From assembly GCF_000149955.1 (NCBI RefSeq), contig NC_030991.1:475295-539294 (forward strand): a stretch of 64,000 bases of DNA. Direction: 5' to 3'. Below are positions 47,153-57,471 of this stretch, one piece after another. Numbering within the stretch: position 1 is the stretch's first letter; every line of letters starts with the position of its first letter. Source of the DNA: Fusarium oxysporum f. sp. lycopersici 4287. Taxonomy: Eukaryota; Ascomycota; Sordariomycetes; Hypocreales; Nectriaceae. The translations under genes and the position numbers were made by a program. The notes beneath the pieces are model-generated. The model made no database searches, was not told the origin of the DNA, and saw only the letters and a program-made list of their open reading frames with translations.

Positions 47153-50100
47153 TCACTGTGGTCCAGGTTTATCGGGATATCTCCTGTGGAAGTTAGCCAC
47201 AACCTCGGCGGCGTTCTCCACATAGTCTGCGGGGACTTCTGTTGGGTCTGCGTATCCAGCCCATTTCACGGTATACTTCAGTCTAGGACGGCCTCCGCGG
47301 CCGCGTCTGTCCCAGCGGGAATCTACGATATCTTCGACTTCCCACTCCTCTACTCCTTCAGCTTCGACAGGCGGCGGCGGGTCTGGATTCTGGCCCGGCA
47401 GCGGGTCGGTAGCGGCGGGCTTAAGCAGGTTTGTGTGAAATACCGGGTGTATCTTCATACTGGCAGGCAGTTCCAGTCGGTAGGCGTACGGGGAGATAAC
47501 CTTCGTGATCTTAAGCGGGCCGATGTTCTTCCAGTCTAGCTTCTTCTGCGGTCTCAATGTCTTGATGTTTCGGGCGTCTAACCAAACGTGATCTCCTTCA
47601 CGATATTGTCTGGCAGGTCGTCGGTGACGGTTCGCTTGGGTTTCGTAGCGGGCTTGCGCGGCTATACTCTCGGAGCGTAGGTATTCCAGTATCTCATTCA
47701 TTTTTTGCGCGAACTTCTCAGCGTCTCTTGTGGCAGGTGTTCCTTTGACTGTAATTGTAGGCTCGAAGCCCATCCGCGGGTTGAATCCGTAATTCGCGAA
47801 GAACGGGGACATACCGGTCGTCTCAGACTTCAGGGAGTTCGCAGCGAACTCGGCCAGAGGGAGCCATCGGCTCCAGTCATCTTGTAAGTAAGATACATAG
47901 GCTCTCAGGTACTGTTCCAATATCGCATTTAAGCGTTCTGTCTGTCCATCGGTCTCGGGGTGATAGGCGGTTGATAGCAGCGAGTTGATTGATAGCTGCT
48001 GGGTAAGCTTCTTCCAGAACTCAGCCACAAATTGGGGTCCCCGGTCTGATATAATTGTATGTGGGAGGCCATGTAGCTTCCACACCTCTTTCAGGTAATA
48101 ACGGGCGGTGTCTTCTGCATCACAGGTCCCTTTACAGGCGATAATATGTCTCATCTTCGTGAGGCGGCAGGCTATAATCAATATGGCGTCGTGTCCTTCG
48201 CTGGGCGGCAGGTAGGTGATAAAATCCATTGATATGTGTTGCCAGGCTCGTTCAGGTACCGGTAGGGGCTTTAGGACTCCTTGCCTTGCCTCTCGGGCAG
48301 GATTGGCTCTTCGGCAGGTATGACAGTTCTTAACCCATCGTTCAACATATGACAGCATTCCAGGCCAGTAGTAATCGCGGGAGAGTAGATCATAAGTACG
48401 GGCGCGGCCTGGGTGACCAGCTATAGGGTGTTCGTGGCTAGCCTTCAGGAGTGCGGTCTTCAGGGGGTCGTAATTCGGAATATAAACGCGGTCTCGGTAT
48501 AGCAGTCGGTCTTGTATTACTTTGCATTCGGCAAGTGTGATCTTCGGGTGGCGTGGGGCTCCTTCTTCTAGGGCTTGCAGTATCGACTGTAGATCTTCAT
48601 CGGTCTTATAGGCTTGGTCTAACAGGCGGCTAATGTCTTCTGGTAGCTCTAAGGAAAGGATGGGTTCCTCTATTGGTATTGAACCTTGTCGGTGCGGTTG
48701 TCGGATGCGGGCTCTCTGGACCTTTAACGGTGGAAGTTGCCAATTCTCCTTCTTCAGGACTACTTGGCTCTGGTGCGCCAGGCGCTCATCCCCCTCTTTA
48801 GGGAGGTCCTCTGACCTCCTGGTCAGGGCATCGGGCTTAACTCCTTGCTTCCCTGGTCTATAGGTGATCTGGAAATTAAAGCGGGACAAGAATTCAGACC
48901 ACCTAGCCTGCCTCCTATTCAGCAACTTCGTGGTCGTGAAGTACTCGAGGTTCTTGTGGTCTGTAATAACTCTGATAGGTGAGGGTGCTCCCTCCAGTTC
49001 AGGTCTCCATTCTTCAAAACAGCGGATAATAGCCATCAGTTCCTTGTCGTAGATCTCGTAGTTACACTCTGTAGCAGTGTGCTTCTTTGAGAAGAACGCC
49101 ACCGGGTGTAACCTTCCTTCGTTATCATACTGTGAGAGTACGCCTGCTGAGACATAATCAGAGGCATCGGTCTCAAGGATCACGTCCTTGGTCCAGTCAA
49201 ACGGGCGTAGAATTGGTGCCGTTATAAAGGCTTCCTTTAACCTTACAAAGGCCTTCTCGCAAGTATCGTCCCATATAAAGGGTACATCCTTTTTTGTCAG
49301 TCTATTCAGGGGTGCTGTGAGCTTTGAGAAGTCACGGATGAACCTCCTATAGAAGTTCCCGAAGCCAATGAAGGCTTGTACATCTGTCAGGCAGGTCGGT
49401 GTTTTCCAGTTCTTAACAGTCTCAACCTTCGCGGGGTCCATTCTGATGCCTTCCTGGCCCACGATCAGGCCCAGGAATTTCGTCCCTTTCACTAGGAATT
49501 CGCACTTCGATGGGTTTGCGAAGAGCCCAGCGGATCTCAGCCTCTGGAGCACCAACTTGAGGTGCTCTATGTGCTCCTCCCGGGTCCGGCTGTAAATCAG
49601 GATGTCGTCTAAGTAAGCTGTACAGAATATATCCAGGTGCTCTCGCAGAGCGTCGTTAATATAACGTTGAAACGTTGCAGGGGCTCCTGTCAGGCCGAAG
49701 GGCATGACCAGGGACTCATATAATCCGAAACGGGTCCGGAAGGCCGTGAGGTATTCTTGGCCCTTCTCGATCCGGAGGTTGTTAAAAGCGGATACAATAT
49801 CTATGCGGGAGAAGTACTTCATGCCGGACAGGTTGTTCAGGGATTCCTTGATCAGGGGTAACGGGTAGCGGTCCTTTACGGTGATATTATTCAGGGCCCT
49901 GTAGTCCACGCAGAATCGTAGCCCGCCGCCTGGCTTCTTGACAAACAGCACTGGGGAGGCGACGGGTGAAGAGCTAGGTCGGATGAATCCTTTGCGCAGG
50001 TTCTCATCGAGCCACTCTCGTAGAGCTGTCAACTCTTCTCGGGACATTCCATATAGCGGGCCGAAGGGCAGCTTCCCTCCGGGTATCAGTTCAATGTGGT

Positions 50101-50989
50101 GATCTCCGGCTCGGTGCGGAGGTAGCTTCTCTGCTTCTTTAGGCGAAAATACGTCCTGGAACTCTCGTAGTTCCTCGGGCAGTCTCAGATCCTCACTCTT
50201 ATTCTGTAATGCTCTGTCTATCTGTTCCAGGGTGACAGCGAAGAAGCGACAGCGGGTTCTCCGGCTATATAGTCTGACAGCTTGTAGGGATATAGGAAGG
50301 ATATCCTTCCTCCTCAGGCTTTGGGGAATGTTCTGTTCTAGCTGGCGGAGGAATTTCTTTGGGACGGTCTGTAGGGCTTTGATTTTTGTGGGCTTGGCTG
50401 GTGTATTACAGAACTTCTGACAGTATAGACTATTAAAGGTAAAGGTGTGGGCTGCGAAGCCTACCTGTGGATCGTGTTGCTTTAACCAGGGCATTCCTAA
50501 GACTATAGGATAGCTGGCTAGCCGGGTGACGTAGAATAACATATTCTTCTGGTAGTGGTCGGCGATACGGAGTCCGGCACGGACGTAGTGGGTGATCTGT
50601 CCACTCTCGGCAGGGCGGCCATCGAATACTTCTATTTCGAAAGGCCTCTTCAGGGGGCGGAATTGCAGGTTCTGGGACTTAGCCCAGCTTTCATCAATGA
50701 ATCCTTTCCCTTCTGCTCCGCTATCTGTCATAGCGTAAGAAGGTATTGGTTCCTTTCCAGTTGATATTAGGTTAGCAGGTAAAATCATTAAGTTAGAACG
50801 TTGGTTCCCTTCCTCTTCAACTGGAATCCCATGGACCGAGGCGGCAGATAGTCTGATCTTCAGTGCGGGTGGTAGTGAGGCGGGAGCCTGCCGCCGACTT
50901 AGGACAGGCTCGCCCCGTTTTCCTGGTGCCTTCGTGAGTTGCGGGAGTCGGATCGGTCTAGAGCCGGGGATCTTGGAGAGGAGTGACGG
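47153..50989 (-). CDS. pol: pol polyprotein (PR-RT-RH-IN-chromodomain)
   Basis: The frame is open from 50989 to the TGA at 47153-47155. The first ATG is at about 50788, but in vivo it is probably made by frameshifting from gag. Aspartic protease site: MTDSGAEG. Reverse transcriptase: [14 protein letters not shown] region, the [20 protein letters not shown] block and the catalytic YLDDILIYS. RNase [16 protein letters not shown]. Integrase: HHCC zinc domain (H...H...CHTC), then the D,D,E core with [18 protein letters not shown] and [12 protein letters not shown]. The C-terminal chromodomain ([30 protein letters not shown]) should direct integration to chromatin carrying methylated histone. No internal stop is seen. 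Confidence 0.95.
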   Translation of the reverse strand, partial: PSLLSKIPGSRPIRLPQLTKAPGKRGEPVLSRRQAPASLPPALKIRLSAASVHGIPVEEEGNQRSNLMILPANLISTGKEPIPSYAMTDSGAEGKGFIDESWAKSQNLQFRPLKRPFEIEVFDGRPAESGQITHYVRAGLRIADHYQKNMLFYVTRLASYPIVLGMPWLKQHDPQVGFAAHTFTFNSLYCQKFCNTPAKPTKIKALQTVPKKFLRQLEQNIPQSLRRKDILPISLQAVRLYSRRTRCRFFAVTLEQIDRALQNKSEDLRLPEELREFQDVFSPKEAEKLPPHRAGDHHIELIPGGKLPFGPLYGMSREELTALREWLDENLRKGFIRPSSSPVASPVLFVKKPGGGLRFCVDYRALNNITVKDRYPLPLIKESLNNLSGMKYFSRIDIVSAFNNLRIEKGQEYLTAFRTRFGLYESLVMPFGLTGAPATFQRYINDALREHLDIFCTAYLDDILIYSRTREEHIEHLKLVLQRLRSAGLFANPSKCEFLVKGTKFLGLIVGQEGIRMDPAKVETVKNWKTPTCLTDVQAFIGFGNFYRRFIRDFSKLTAPLNRLTKKDVPFIWDDTCEKAFVRLKEAFITAPILRPFDWTKDVILETDASDYVSAGVLSQYDNEGRLHPVAFFSKKHTATECNYEIYDKELMAIIRCFEEWRPELEGAPSPIRVITDHKNLEYFTTTKLLNRRQARWSEFLSRFNFQITYRPGKQGVKPDALTRRSEDLPKEGDERLAHQSQVVLKKENWQLPPLKVQRARIRQPHRQGSIPIEEPILSLELPEDISRLLDQAYKTDEDLQSILQALEEGAPRHPKITLAECKVIQDRLLYRDRVYIPNYDPLKTALLKASHEHPIAGHPGRARTYDLLSRDYYWPGMLSYVERWVKNCHTCRRANPAREARQGVLKPLPVPERAWQHISMDFITYLPPSEGHDAILIIACRLTKMRHIIACKGTCDAEDTARYYLKEVWKLHGLPHTIISDRGPQFVAEFWKKLTQQLSINSLLSTAYHPETDGQTERLNAILEQYLRAYVSYLQDDWSRWLPLAEFAANSLKSETTGMSPFFANYGFNPRMGFEPTITVKGTPATRDAEKFAQKMNEILEYLRSESIAAQARYETQANRHRRPARQYREGDHVWLDARNIKTLRPQKKLDWKNIGPLKITKVISPYAYRLELPASMKIHPVFHTNLLKPAATDPLPGQNPDPPPPVEAEGVEEWEVEDIVDSRWDRRGRGGRPRLKYTVKWAGYADPTEVPADYVENAAEVVANFHRRYPDKPGPQ

Positions 50990-51128
50990 CTATAGCGGTA
51001 AGGGCTCTGGGGAATAGCTGCGTGTCGGAATTTAGCAGGCCGGGTGTCGGGTTCAGGGCAGTCGCGGAGGTAGTGAGATGACGACCCGCAACGGAAGCAC
51101 TGGTTATTCTCTCTGCGGTAGTTCGGGC
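50908..51128 (-). CDS. gag zinc-knuckle extension in another frame
   Basis: This open stretch encodes [15 protein letters not shown], the knuckle [14 protein letters not shown], a Ser/Arg/Pro-rich tail, and ends with TAA near 50906. It bridges gag and pol: it overlaps the 3' end of gag upstream and the start of the open pol frame downstream. Reaching pol from here needs a -1 shift, as is common in fungal gypsy elements. No classic slippery heptamer is obvious. Confidence 0.7.
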
Positions 51129-52291
51129 GGATATAGCGGTCGTTGATTGCTTAAGTCCATGGGGTCTCCGGCAAGCTGGGGATTCTCAGGGGGGCTTCGA
51201 CCCCTACGGGGCGAGGGGGACTTCCTCTCTTGTCTCTCGGCCCGTGTGCGTGTAGGACCTACACGAGGTATAGGGTTCGACCTCTTAGGGATATAGGGTC
51301 GGCTCTTCTCACGGTATTCTTGCAGGCGTATATCCAGTTCCTTGAAGTGCGATACTAATGTATTATAGCTGTAATCGGCAGGGGGGTTATTCAGGAGCAT
51401 CTCGGATAGCTCTTTCGATACGGCCTTCTCGAGGAAAGGGGCCAGGGCATCTCCCTCAAGGCCGCTATCAAGGCTCAGGCTCTGAAACTCGGCATAGAAG
51501 GTAGAGAAGTCTCTATCTCTCTGTTTGATAACATCTAGCTTCCGTCGTGCTGTTCTGGCTTCGTTCGGGTCCCCATAGGCGCCCTGTAGGATATCCAAGA
51601 TATCCTGATAGTCTGGAAGGCGGCAAGCTCCCTTAAAGATGTAAGGTTGTATGAGCTTGTAGGATTCCTTGTTCAGTCGGCTATTCACATAAGCCATACG
51701 GCTCACTGCAGTCGGGTATCGGTCTTCATTAACGGTTAGTTTCTCTGTAATGGCATCACGGAAGCGGCGTAAGTCTGCGCGGGTAGCTTCAAACTTCTCA
51801 GGGTCGGGTAGTCGTTCTGAAAGGTAGGCGGAGGCGGTAGATCGGGTAGTAGGAGGCGGAGCCGCTCCCACAATCTCAGCTGCTTGCGTCTTAGCAAGGG
51901 GATCAGGCGTAGCGGAGGGCGTTAGGGCTGATACAGTAGGTAGTCTAGAGGCTATAGCTTGGCGGGCTTCATCCCGGGCCGCCTCTAGTTCCTTTTCTTT
52001 CTTATCAAGCCGGTCCTCTACCCATGACCTCTGCATCATGGCGGCGGACTTCTCGATCTGTACCGCCTGTAGGGTGTTCTGGAGGTTCAGGATTTCCTCT
52101 TGCTGGGTCTCGACCTGGACTTGGAGCTCTACGAGCTTCCTATCGGCTGCGACCTGGTTGGATTCCTGTTCTTTCATCCAGGCGTAGGCGTCGCTTAGGT
52201 ATTGGTACCACTTATCGGGGTCCTCTGCATAGCATGCCTCATATTCGGCGCGGCTTCCTGGGATAGCGGGGGGAGTCGGGTGGGCAGGCAT
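51104..52291 (-). CDS. gag: gag, frame ends before the zinc knuckle
   Basis: ATG 52291 follows only 34 nt of leader after the LTR. Residues 1-130 are helical and charged ([19 protein letters not shown]). The capsid-like region spans about 190-330 ([34 protein letters not shown]). The basic/Pro-rich end ([15 protein letters not shown]) runs to PMDLSNQ, then stops at 51104-51106. The CCHC knuckle ([14 protein letters not shown]) lies just beyond at about 51057-51099 in the +1 frame, whose open stretch starts right after PMDLS. A 1-nt indel or a programmed shift is needed to add the knuckle to gag. Confidence 0.85.
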   Translation of the reverse strand: MPAHPTPPAIPGSRAEYEACYAEDPDKWYQYLSDAYAWMKEQESNQVAADRKLVELQVQVETQQEEILNLQNTLQAVQIEKSAAMMQRSWVEDRLDKKEKELEAARDEARQAIASRLPTVSALTPSATPDPLAKTQAAEIVGAAPPPTTRSTASAYLSERLPDPEKFEATRADLRRFRDAITEKLTVNEDRYPTAVSRMAYVNSRLNKESYKLIQPYIFKGACRLPDYQDILDILQGAYGDPNEARTARRKLDVIKQRDRDFSTFYAEFQSLSLDSGLEGDALAPFLEKAVSKELSEMLLNNPPADYSYNTLVSHFKELDIRLQEYREKSRPYIPKRSNPIPRVGPTRTRAERQERKSPSPRRGRSPPENPQLAGDPMDLSNQRPLYPPELPQRE

Positions 52292-52314
52292 TGCGTTCGG
52301 CGTCCAATTGGTGG

Positions 52315-52325
52315 GAGCTACGTAG
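52315..52325 (-). promoter_or_regulatory. Candidate primer-binding site, possibly self-priming
   Basis: Adjacent to the 5' LTR the element strand reads CTACGTAGCTC. It does not start with TGG as a tRNA-primed site would. It is complementary over 9 nt (GAGCTACGT) to one arm of the LTR-internal inverted repeat at 52433-52453. Tf1/sushi-type elements prime from the 5' end of their own RNA in this way. The assignment is inferred. Confidence 0.5.
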
Positions 52326-52563
52326 TGTCACGGGCTGGGCTCGGTAGGGCAGGTGAACGGGGAACGCTTCAGGCAGAATACGGTCTATTGCTACGGATAG
52401 GCACTGCAGGCAGGTCAGGCTCTATTAACAAGACGTAGCTCGAGGAGCTACGTTCAGGAACTATCTGGTCGGTAAACAAAGTCTCTGCGATAACGTATCG
52501 CCACGTGATCCGGATCTACCTTGTTAGTGGTCTAGGGTAGGCCAGTCTGGTCGAGCTGTGACA
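52326..52563 (-). repeat. 5' LTR (238 bp)
   Basis: No difference found from 46876-47113 on a base-by-base reading. It carries the promoter for the element, read leftward. Confidence 0.97.
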
Positions 52564-52568
52564 ATATT
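52564..52568. repeat. Right 5-bp target duplication ATATT
   Basis: Matches 46871-46875. Confidence 0.9.
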
Positions 52569-54433
52569 AAGAAAAGTTGAGGGTTAATTTTAAGGTGAGG
52601 GTTAAGAAAAGTCGAGGGTTAGTTTTAAGATCCCTCAATTTACAACATGTCCATTTGATCAGATACTTCTCAACCACAAATTTAATATAACGTATATATA
52701 TAACGTGGTTGATAAGCCCTTCAGGCCCTTCAAAATGACCCCAAATTAAGTATCCGACGCGCTGCAACTATCTATAAAGTCCATTACCGTACCTTACATC
52801 GTCGTCAACATGGCATTCATTCACGACGCGATTCCATCCCAAACTCACGGAAACTATCTGATCTAGAGGAACAGATAATAGTTCAATTCGTCCTTGACCT
52901 AGATTCGCGAGGATTTCCCTCGCGATTGCGTTTTGTGGAAGAAATGGCCAATTCTCTGCTTATAGACCGCGACGCGTCACCTGTTGGCAAGCGCTGGGCT
53001 CATAACTTCATAAAGCGACAACCAGAGCTAAAGACGCGTTTATTTCGCAAATATGACTATCAAAGAGCTAAATGCGAAGATCCGACTATTATTCGTGGCT
53101 GGTTCAGGCTTGTACAGAACACAATCGCGAAGTATGGTATCCGATCAGATGATATCTGGAACTTTGATGAGACTGGCTTTATGATGGGTGTCATAATGTC
53201 CGGAATGGTTGTCACAGGTTCAAAAAGGTAAGGCAGACCAAAATCAGTGCAGCCTGGAAACTGGGAATGGATTACTGTGATCCAGACGATTAATGCGGAA
53301 GGTCAATCGATCACGCCATTCATCATTGGTGCAGGCCAATCTCACCTTGCAAATTGGTACCAAGAATGCAAACTCCCAGGCGATTGGGTTATTGCAACGA
53401 GCCAAAATGGATGGACAAATAACGAGCTGGGTCTCGAGTGGCTAAAGCACTTTGATCGATCTACAACTAAACGGTTAAATGCTCGGTATCGTCTTCTGAT
53501 CCTTGATGGTCACGAAAGCCACCACTCGGCCGATTTCGAGAGATATTGCCAGGAGAACAAGATTATCACGCTCTGTATGCCTGCTCATGCATCTCACCTA
53601 CTCCAACCCCTTGATGTTGGGTGCTTTGGGCCGCTAAAACAGGCTTATGGTCGAGAAATAGAGCATCTGATTAGATGCTCTATAACCCATATTTCTAAGA
53701 CCGAGTTCTTTTCTGCCTTTTATGCTGCATTTAAAGATACTTTTACTGAAAGCAATATCCGGGGAGGTTTTAGAGGAGCTGGTCTTGCTCCTCTTAACCC
53801 GGAAAATGTAATCTCAAAGCTTGATGTGCAGCTACGGACTCCAACGCCTCCCGGGGAGGCTGCTAACCCTTCGACCCCATGGGTTTCAAAGACCCCAAAG
53901 ACAGCAACTGAGGCTCAATCTCAATCTGAATACCTCGAAAGGCGAATCAGAAGTCATAAAAGCAGCTCCCCAGAGTCAATAATTGAAGCTTTAAAGTCTA
54001 GTACTAAAGCAACAAAGGCAGCTCTACATCGGCTAGCCTTAGTAGAGGCTAGGTTAAAGGATCTTGAACAAGCAAATAAGATACTAAGCCGGCGCCGAAG
54101 GGCAAAAAGGACTAGACTACAGAAAGGAGGGGCGATGACAGTACAGGAAGCATCGCAAGTAGTTGATCAGATGGATGTTGATGCGCAGGTAGTGGCCGAA
54201 TCATCTAGAAATGGTGCTCGAGGAAGGTCGGAGCGCCCGGGTGGTCGGCGTTGCGGTGTATGCGGCAAGGCCGGGCATAATGCAAGGACCTGTCGGGTAG
54301 TGATTGAGACCCCAGGAGAAGAGTATAGCGAGTAGTTTTAATTGATTAGATGGTTTATGGTGGTTTTAAAGCGATTTAAAGTCAAGAGGTTGAGATTTTT
54401 GTGACACTCGCTTATCTGTGACACTCGCTTATC
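52569..54433 (+). mobile_element. Fot/pogo-like Tc1-mariner transposon, ends unclear
   Basis: It contains a broken pogo-type transposase. The left side has two direct copies of AAGAAAAGTTGAGGGTTA (52569-52594 and 52604-52629, two mismatches over 26 bp). The right side has two perfect 17-bp copies of TGTGACACTCGCTTATC at 54400-54433. I could not find matching terminal inverted repeats, so the element may be truncated on the left, where the chromovirus sits. The boundaries given are provisional. Confidence 0.6.
52810..54335 (+). pseudogene. Fot/pogo transposase with a frameshift and a stop
   Basis: The only ATG in good context (52810) is out of frame with the body. One base must be lost or gained between it and about 52840, where the conserved frame begins (SIPNSRKLSDLEEQIIV). 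The frame then runs to TAA at 53229-53231 and continues unbroken to 54335. It has a CENP-B type helix-turn-helix region (SPVGKRWAHNFIKRQPEL). The DDE catalytic residues are in WNFDETGF, LLILDGHESHHS and LQPLDVGCFGPLK. A C-terminal coiled region and a CCHC knuckle (CGVCGKAGHNARTC) follow. The motif set is that of fungal Fot/Pot elements. With two lesions it is inactive. Confidence 0.85.
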
Positions 54434-54435
54434 AT

Positions 54436-54570
54436 ACACGTTATACTAAGATTTATTATTATATTAAGATTTATTATTATACTAAGATTTATTATTATAC
54501 TAAGATTTCTTATTATATTAAGATTTCTTATTATACTAAGATTTCTTATTATATTAAGATTTATAATTAT
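54436..54570. repeat. AT-rich tandem repeats (~18-19 bp unit)
   Basis: Units of the type TACTAAGATTTATTATTA and TATTAAGATTTCTTATTA are repeated about seven times. The same unit type occurs left of the chromovirus at 46820-46875, so the two elements sit inside, or are bounded by, one AT-rich repeat tract. Confidence 0.85.
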
Positions 54571-55333
54571 TATAAGGCTAATAATAAGGAAAAAAAAATA
54601 ATTATATTATAAATTCTAATTATTTTATAAATTTTAATTAATTTATAAAATTAATATTATTTAATTAAGTTATAACCTTTATAATTATTATTTATTTACT
54701 TTATAAGTATTAATTTATTAATTACTTTATAACTTTAATAATTAATTCAAGGAGGTAAAGCTTAATTTAATTACTTAAAGTATAAGTTAGTTATAATTAG
54801 GTATTAATATATTAGAATAAAAGTCTAAATTAAAATAACTTTTTTTATATAATTTAATAGGTTTATCCTAGGATATAGTAATAGAGGTAATTATTAAAAC
54901 ATAAGACAGCATTAATATAACTAAAGTTAAGAAATCATCTTAATAAGCTACTCATAATCTATTCTTTCTCAGTAAAGAACCAGCAGAATTATCTTAAAGG
55001 CTAAGCAGTTTTAAACTGCCATAAGCCAAAGGGCACATCTATTAGGTAGTCAGGCATTTATATTAAATAGGATCAAAGGCTCCGTTATCATTAGCTAGCC
55101 CGAATGTAAAGAGTCGCCTGATACTTATGACTTGGAAATACAATTCATGCCTCTGCCTTCATGTTACTAGACGTGTGGAATAAAAGACAAGGTATACTCT
55201 CCTGAATGCAAACCCACAGGTCAAAGATAACAAATAATCAAGTTTAGTTGACAGTTTAGAGACAGGTTATATTCACTACATCATGCACATTTAAAACTTG
55301 TTTCGTGAAACCAAATGATATTTATATTCCCAA
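54571..55333. other. Very AT-rich, non-coding
   Basis: To about 54900 the sequence is almost entirely A/T with TTAATTA and TATAA runs; GC rises after that. Repeat-induced point mutation or an AT-rich relic could explain it, but nothing identifiable remains. Confidence 0.5.
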
Positions 55334-57471
55334 CTACTCAGTCTTCTTCCACATCTTCAACAATTCCGACCTTGGAGTCATGAATATGCTCCTCTGCACG
55401 CTCAAAATAGGTGCCTGTGCAGATGCCAAGCCCGTCATACTCCCAATCCTTCGTTCTTTCTTGTCAGGGCGCTTGGCAAGTCCACGCAAAGAGTCTTTGG
55501 TCAAGTTCTGAGAACTGATCTTGACGATTGTGCGAGGATCCATTGTCTGATGACTTGGCTCAGACAATTGCGAAGCTACATGTGTCCTATCCTCGCCTTC
55601 TTTCAAAGGGTTGGGTTTGGTGGTCACAGGCTCGCTACGCCGCTCCTGAACAGGTTCACCCGGTCGCTCAGACGTCTCTGGTTCGAGAGTCTTTTCCTTA
55701 GGTACAGCCTGCTCAGGTGGGATGTCCTCATCCATGGGTTCAACGACGGTCGCCTCTTCCAACGACATAACGTCATTGTGTAGCGCCGAACGGATTGTTC
55801 CCAGTTCAGGACTCTTGGGAGCACTATCTGAGGTGACAGTGACTTCAGGGGGTCTCTGCACATTGTCGCCTCGGTTGGGTGCTTCCTTGGCTTGACGCAA
55901 CTCGCTCAATTCAGACTGCATGCTCTCGAACTGCTTCTGCATATTGAGCATGAGTTCCTTTTGCTCTTTTTGCGCTTGCAACATGAGGTCCCTACTCTCC
56001 GCAATGACTTCATTTTGCCGCTTGACACCATCTGCAAAGAGGCCTCGCAGTTTCTTCTGACCTTCCCGCAACTCTCTATTTTCCTTCCTCAGCTCTGAGA
56101 GTTCCGAAAGCATTTTCTTCTCTCGCAGGGAAGCGTAAATAGGTGATGCAGGAGGTTGTGGAGGTAGCGATTCGGCAAGAGTAGGTCCACGAGGACGGAA
56201 TTCGTCTGGTTCATTGGTAGCCTGTGGAAGGAACTCACCGAAATCGAGGTTGGCACCATCATCGACGGTGCCGGTCATGTCATCATCATCCTCTTCGCCC
56301 TCTAGGTCAGGTAGAGGTTCGAAAGGGAGATCAGAATCGCTAGAGCGCACTGGCGCACTATCGTCACCCTCGACATTGGTGACAGCATGTCGACGAAGGA
56401 GCTTTGGGAGAGGACCAGTGGTTTCCGAAACCGACTCACTCTCCTTGTCACTGGAGTCATCGACAACAGCTCGACGACGCCTCTGATGGTGGGATGAGGT
56501 GTCTAGCTGAGATCCATTGTCGTCACTGGACGAAAAAGGATCGGAGCCCTGATTCTCATCATCGTTTGCCTCTTCTGTGCCTTGCACGGAAGTAAGCTGT
56601 CTGTCAACGAGTCTAAGATGCCTAAATACGCTCTTCTGTGAGTGCATATATATGACGGAGAGCCTGTCCTGTTGTGGTAACTCAGGACCAGAATTCTCTA
56701 CCTTCCAAGCGTTCAGCGCGTCCTCAACGCTGTAGTTCCATTCGGGTTTGAAGTCCATGGAATTGACAACTTTGGTGAGGACCTTGAGATCCCACACAGT
56801 GACTGGAAGGACACTCCAGCCAAAGACACTATTGTACTTGGGATCGGCTTTGGGCCTCACAGTATTCTCCTTCGGGACCGCCTCGCCGACCTCGTAGAGA
56901 ATGTCCGAAAGGGTGGAGGATGGCTCGTCTCTGCCAGAAGCGCGATCTCTTTCGGCCTTGTGCATTTCGTGGTAAGAAATGTTTAAGGACTCGCCTTGGT
57001 GATCTTTGATCTTGTCAAAGATCCGTTGAATGACTGAACAGGAAAATTTCACGTCAACAGCCCATGCAGAGCGAGAGTCAAGTCTACAAATGACCGTCCA
57101 TCGCAGAGCCAGAGCCAGCGAATCTATGTTCTCCTCCCAGCACGGATGAACCATGAGGCTCGAGAGAAGATCGCAGAATTTGCCCGACATGATCCATTCA
57201 TTGCAAAAATGGTTCTTTGATACAGCTTGGTATCGCAGGGCACAAATTGGCGACAAAAGTACAATCGGTGTCGTCCTGTACAATCTGAGGGAAATCTTGA
57301 ACAGCAAGAACAACGACGCGTATTGTGAGGTGTTCAGGCGACTCGAGCTCTCCTTCAACTCAGACTGATTCCATTCTTCATCGATCGCAGCATTGTCTTC
57401 TTCGTCCCAGTCATGTTGCGCGGTGAAATCAGCGACAACTCAGCGGCGCCACGGATACCAGCTGATTCCAT
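55334..57471 (-). CDS. Family F member 3 (longest copy)
   Basis: The long frame is open from 57439 to the stop at 55334 (about 700 codons) but holds no ATG near its start. An ATG at 57471 opens MESAGIRGAAELSLIS in another frame, so a small indel or an unseen junction near 57410-57437 is required. The acidic patch is WDEEDNAAIDEEWNQSE. The conserved core is LFKISLRLYRTTPIVLLSP, LSSLMVHPCWEEN, SYHEMHKAERDRASGR, SVLPVTVWDLKVLTKVVN and WNYSVEDALNAWK. A long Ser/Asp/Glu-rich linker, a coiled coil (LSELRKENRELREGQKKL, KQFESMQSELSELRQ) and a Pro/Glu-rich tail follow. Same architecture as 16483 and 24188. The function is unknown; a scaffold-like nuclear or cytoplasmic role would be a guess. Confidence 0.65.

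Larger units (their letters stand above)
46876..52563 (-). mobile_element. Full-length Ty3/gypsy chromovirus retrotransposon
   Basis: The 5688-bp element has identical 238-bp LTRs (TGTCAC...GTGACA), 5-bp target duplications, gag, and pol with the order protease, reverse transcriptase, RNase H, integrase and C-terminal chromodomain. The last three features define a chromovirus. It is transcribed from the right LTR towards the left. A polypurine tract precedes the left LTR, and a candidate primer site abuts the right LTR. Identical LTRs mean insertion was recent. Confidence 0.97.

Noticed and set aside
48633..49595. Plus-strand frames inside the retrotransposon
   Set aside because: Shadows of pol; the minus strand carries all recognisable motifs.
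54418..54612. 64-codon Tyr/Ile/Lys-rich frame
   Set aside because: It is a translation of the AT-rich tandem repeat.
54571..55333. Organelle or centromere fragment
   Set aside because: High A/T alone is not enough; no organelle gene or satellite monomer of centromeric length could be recognised.
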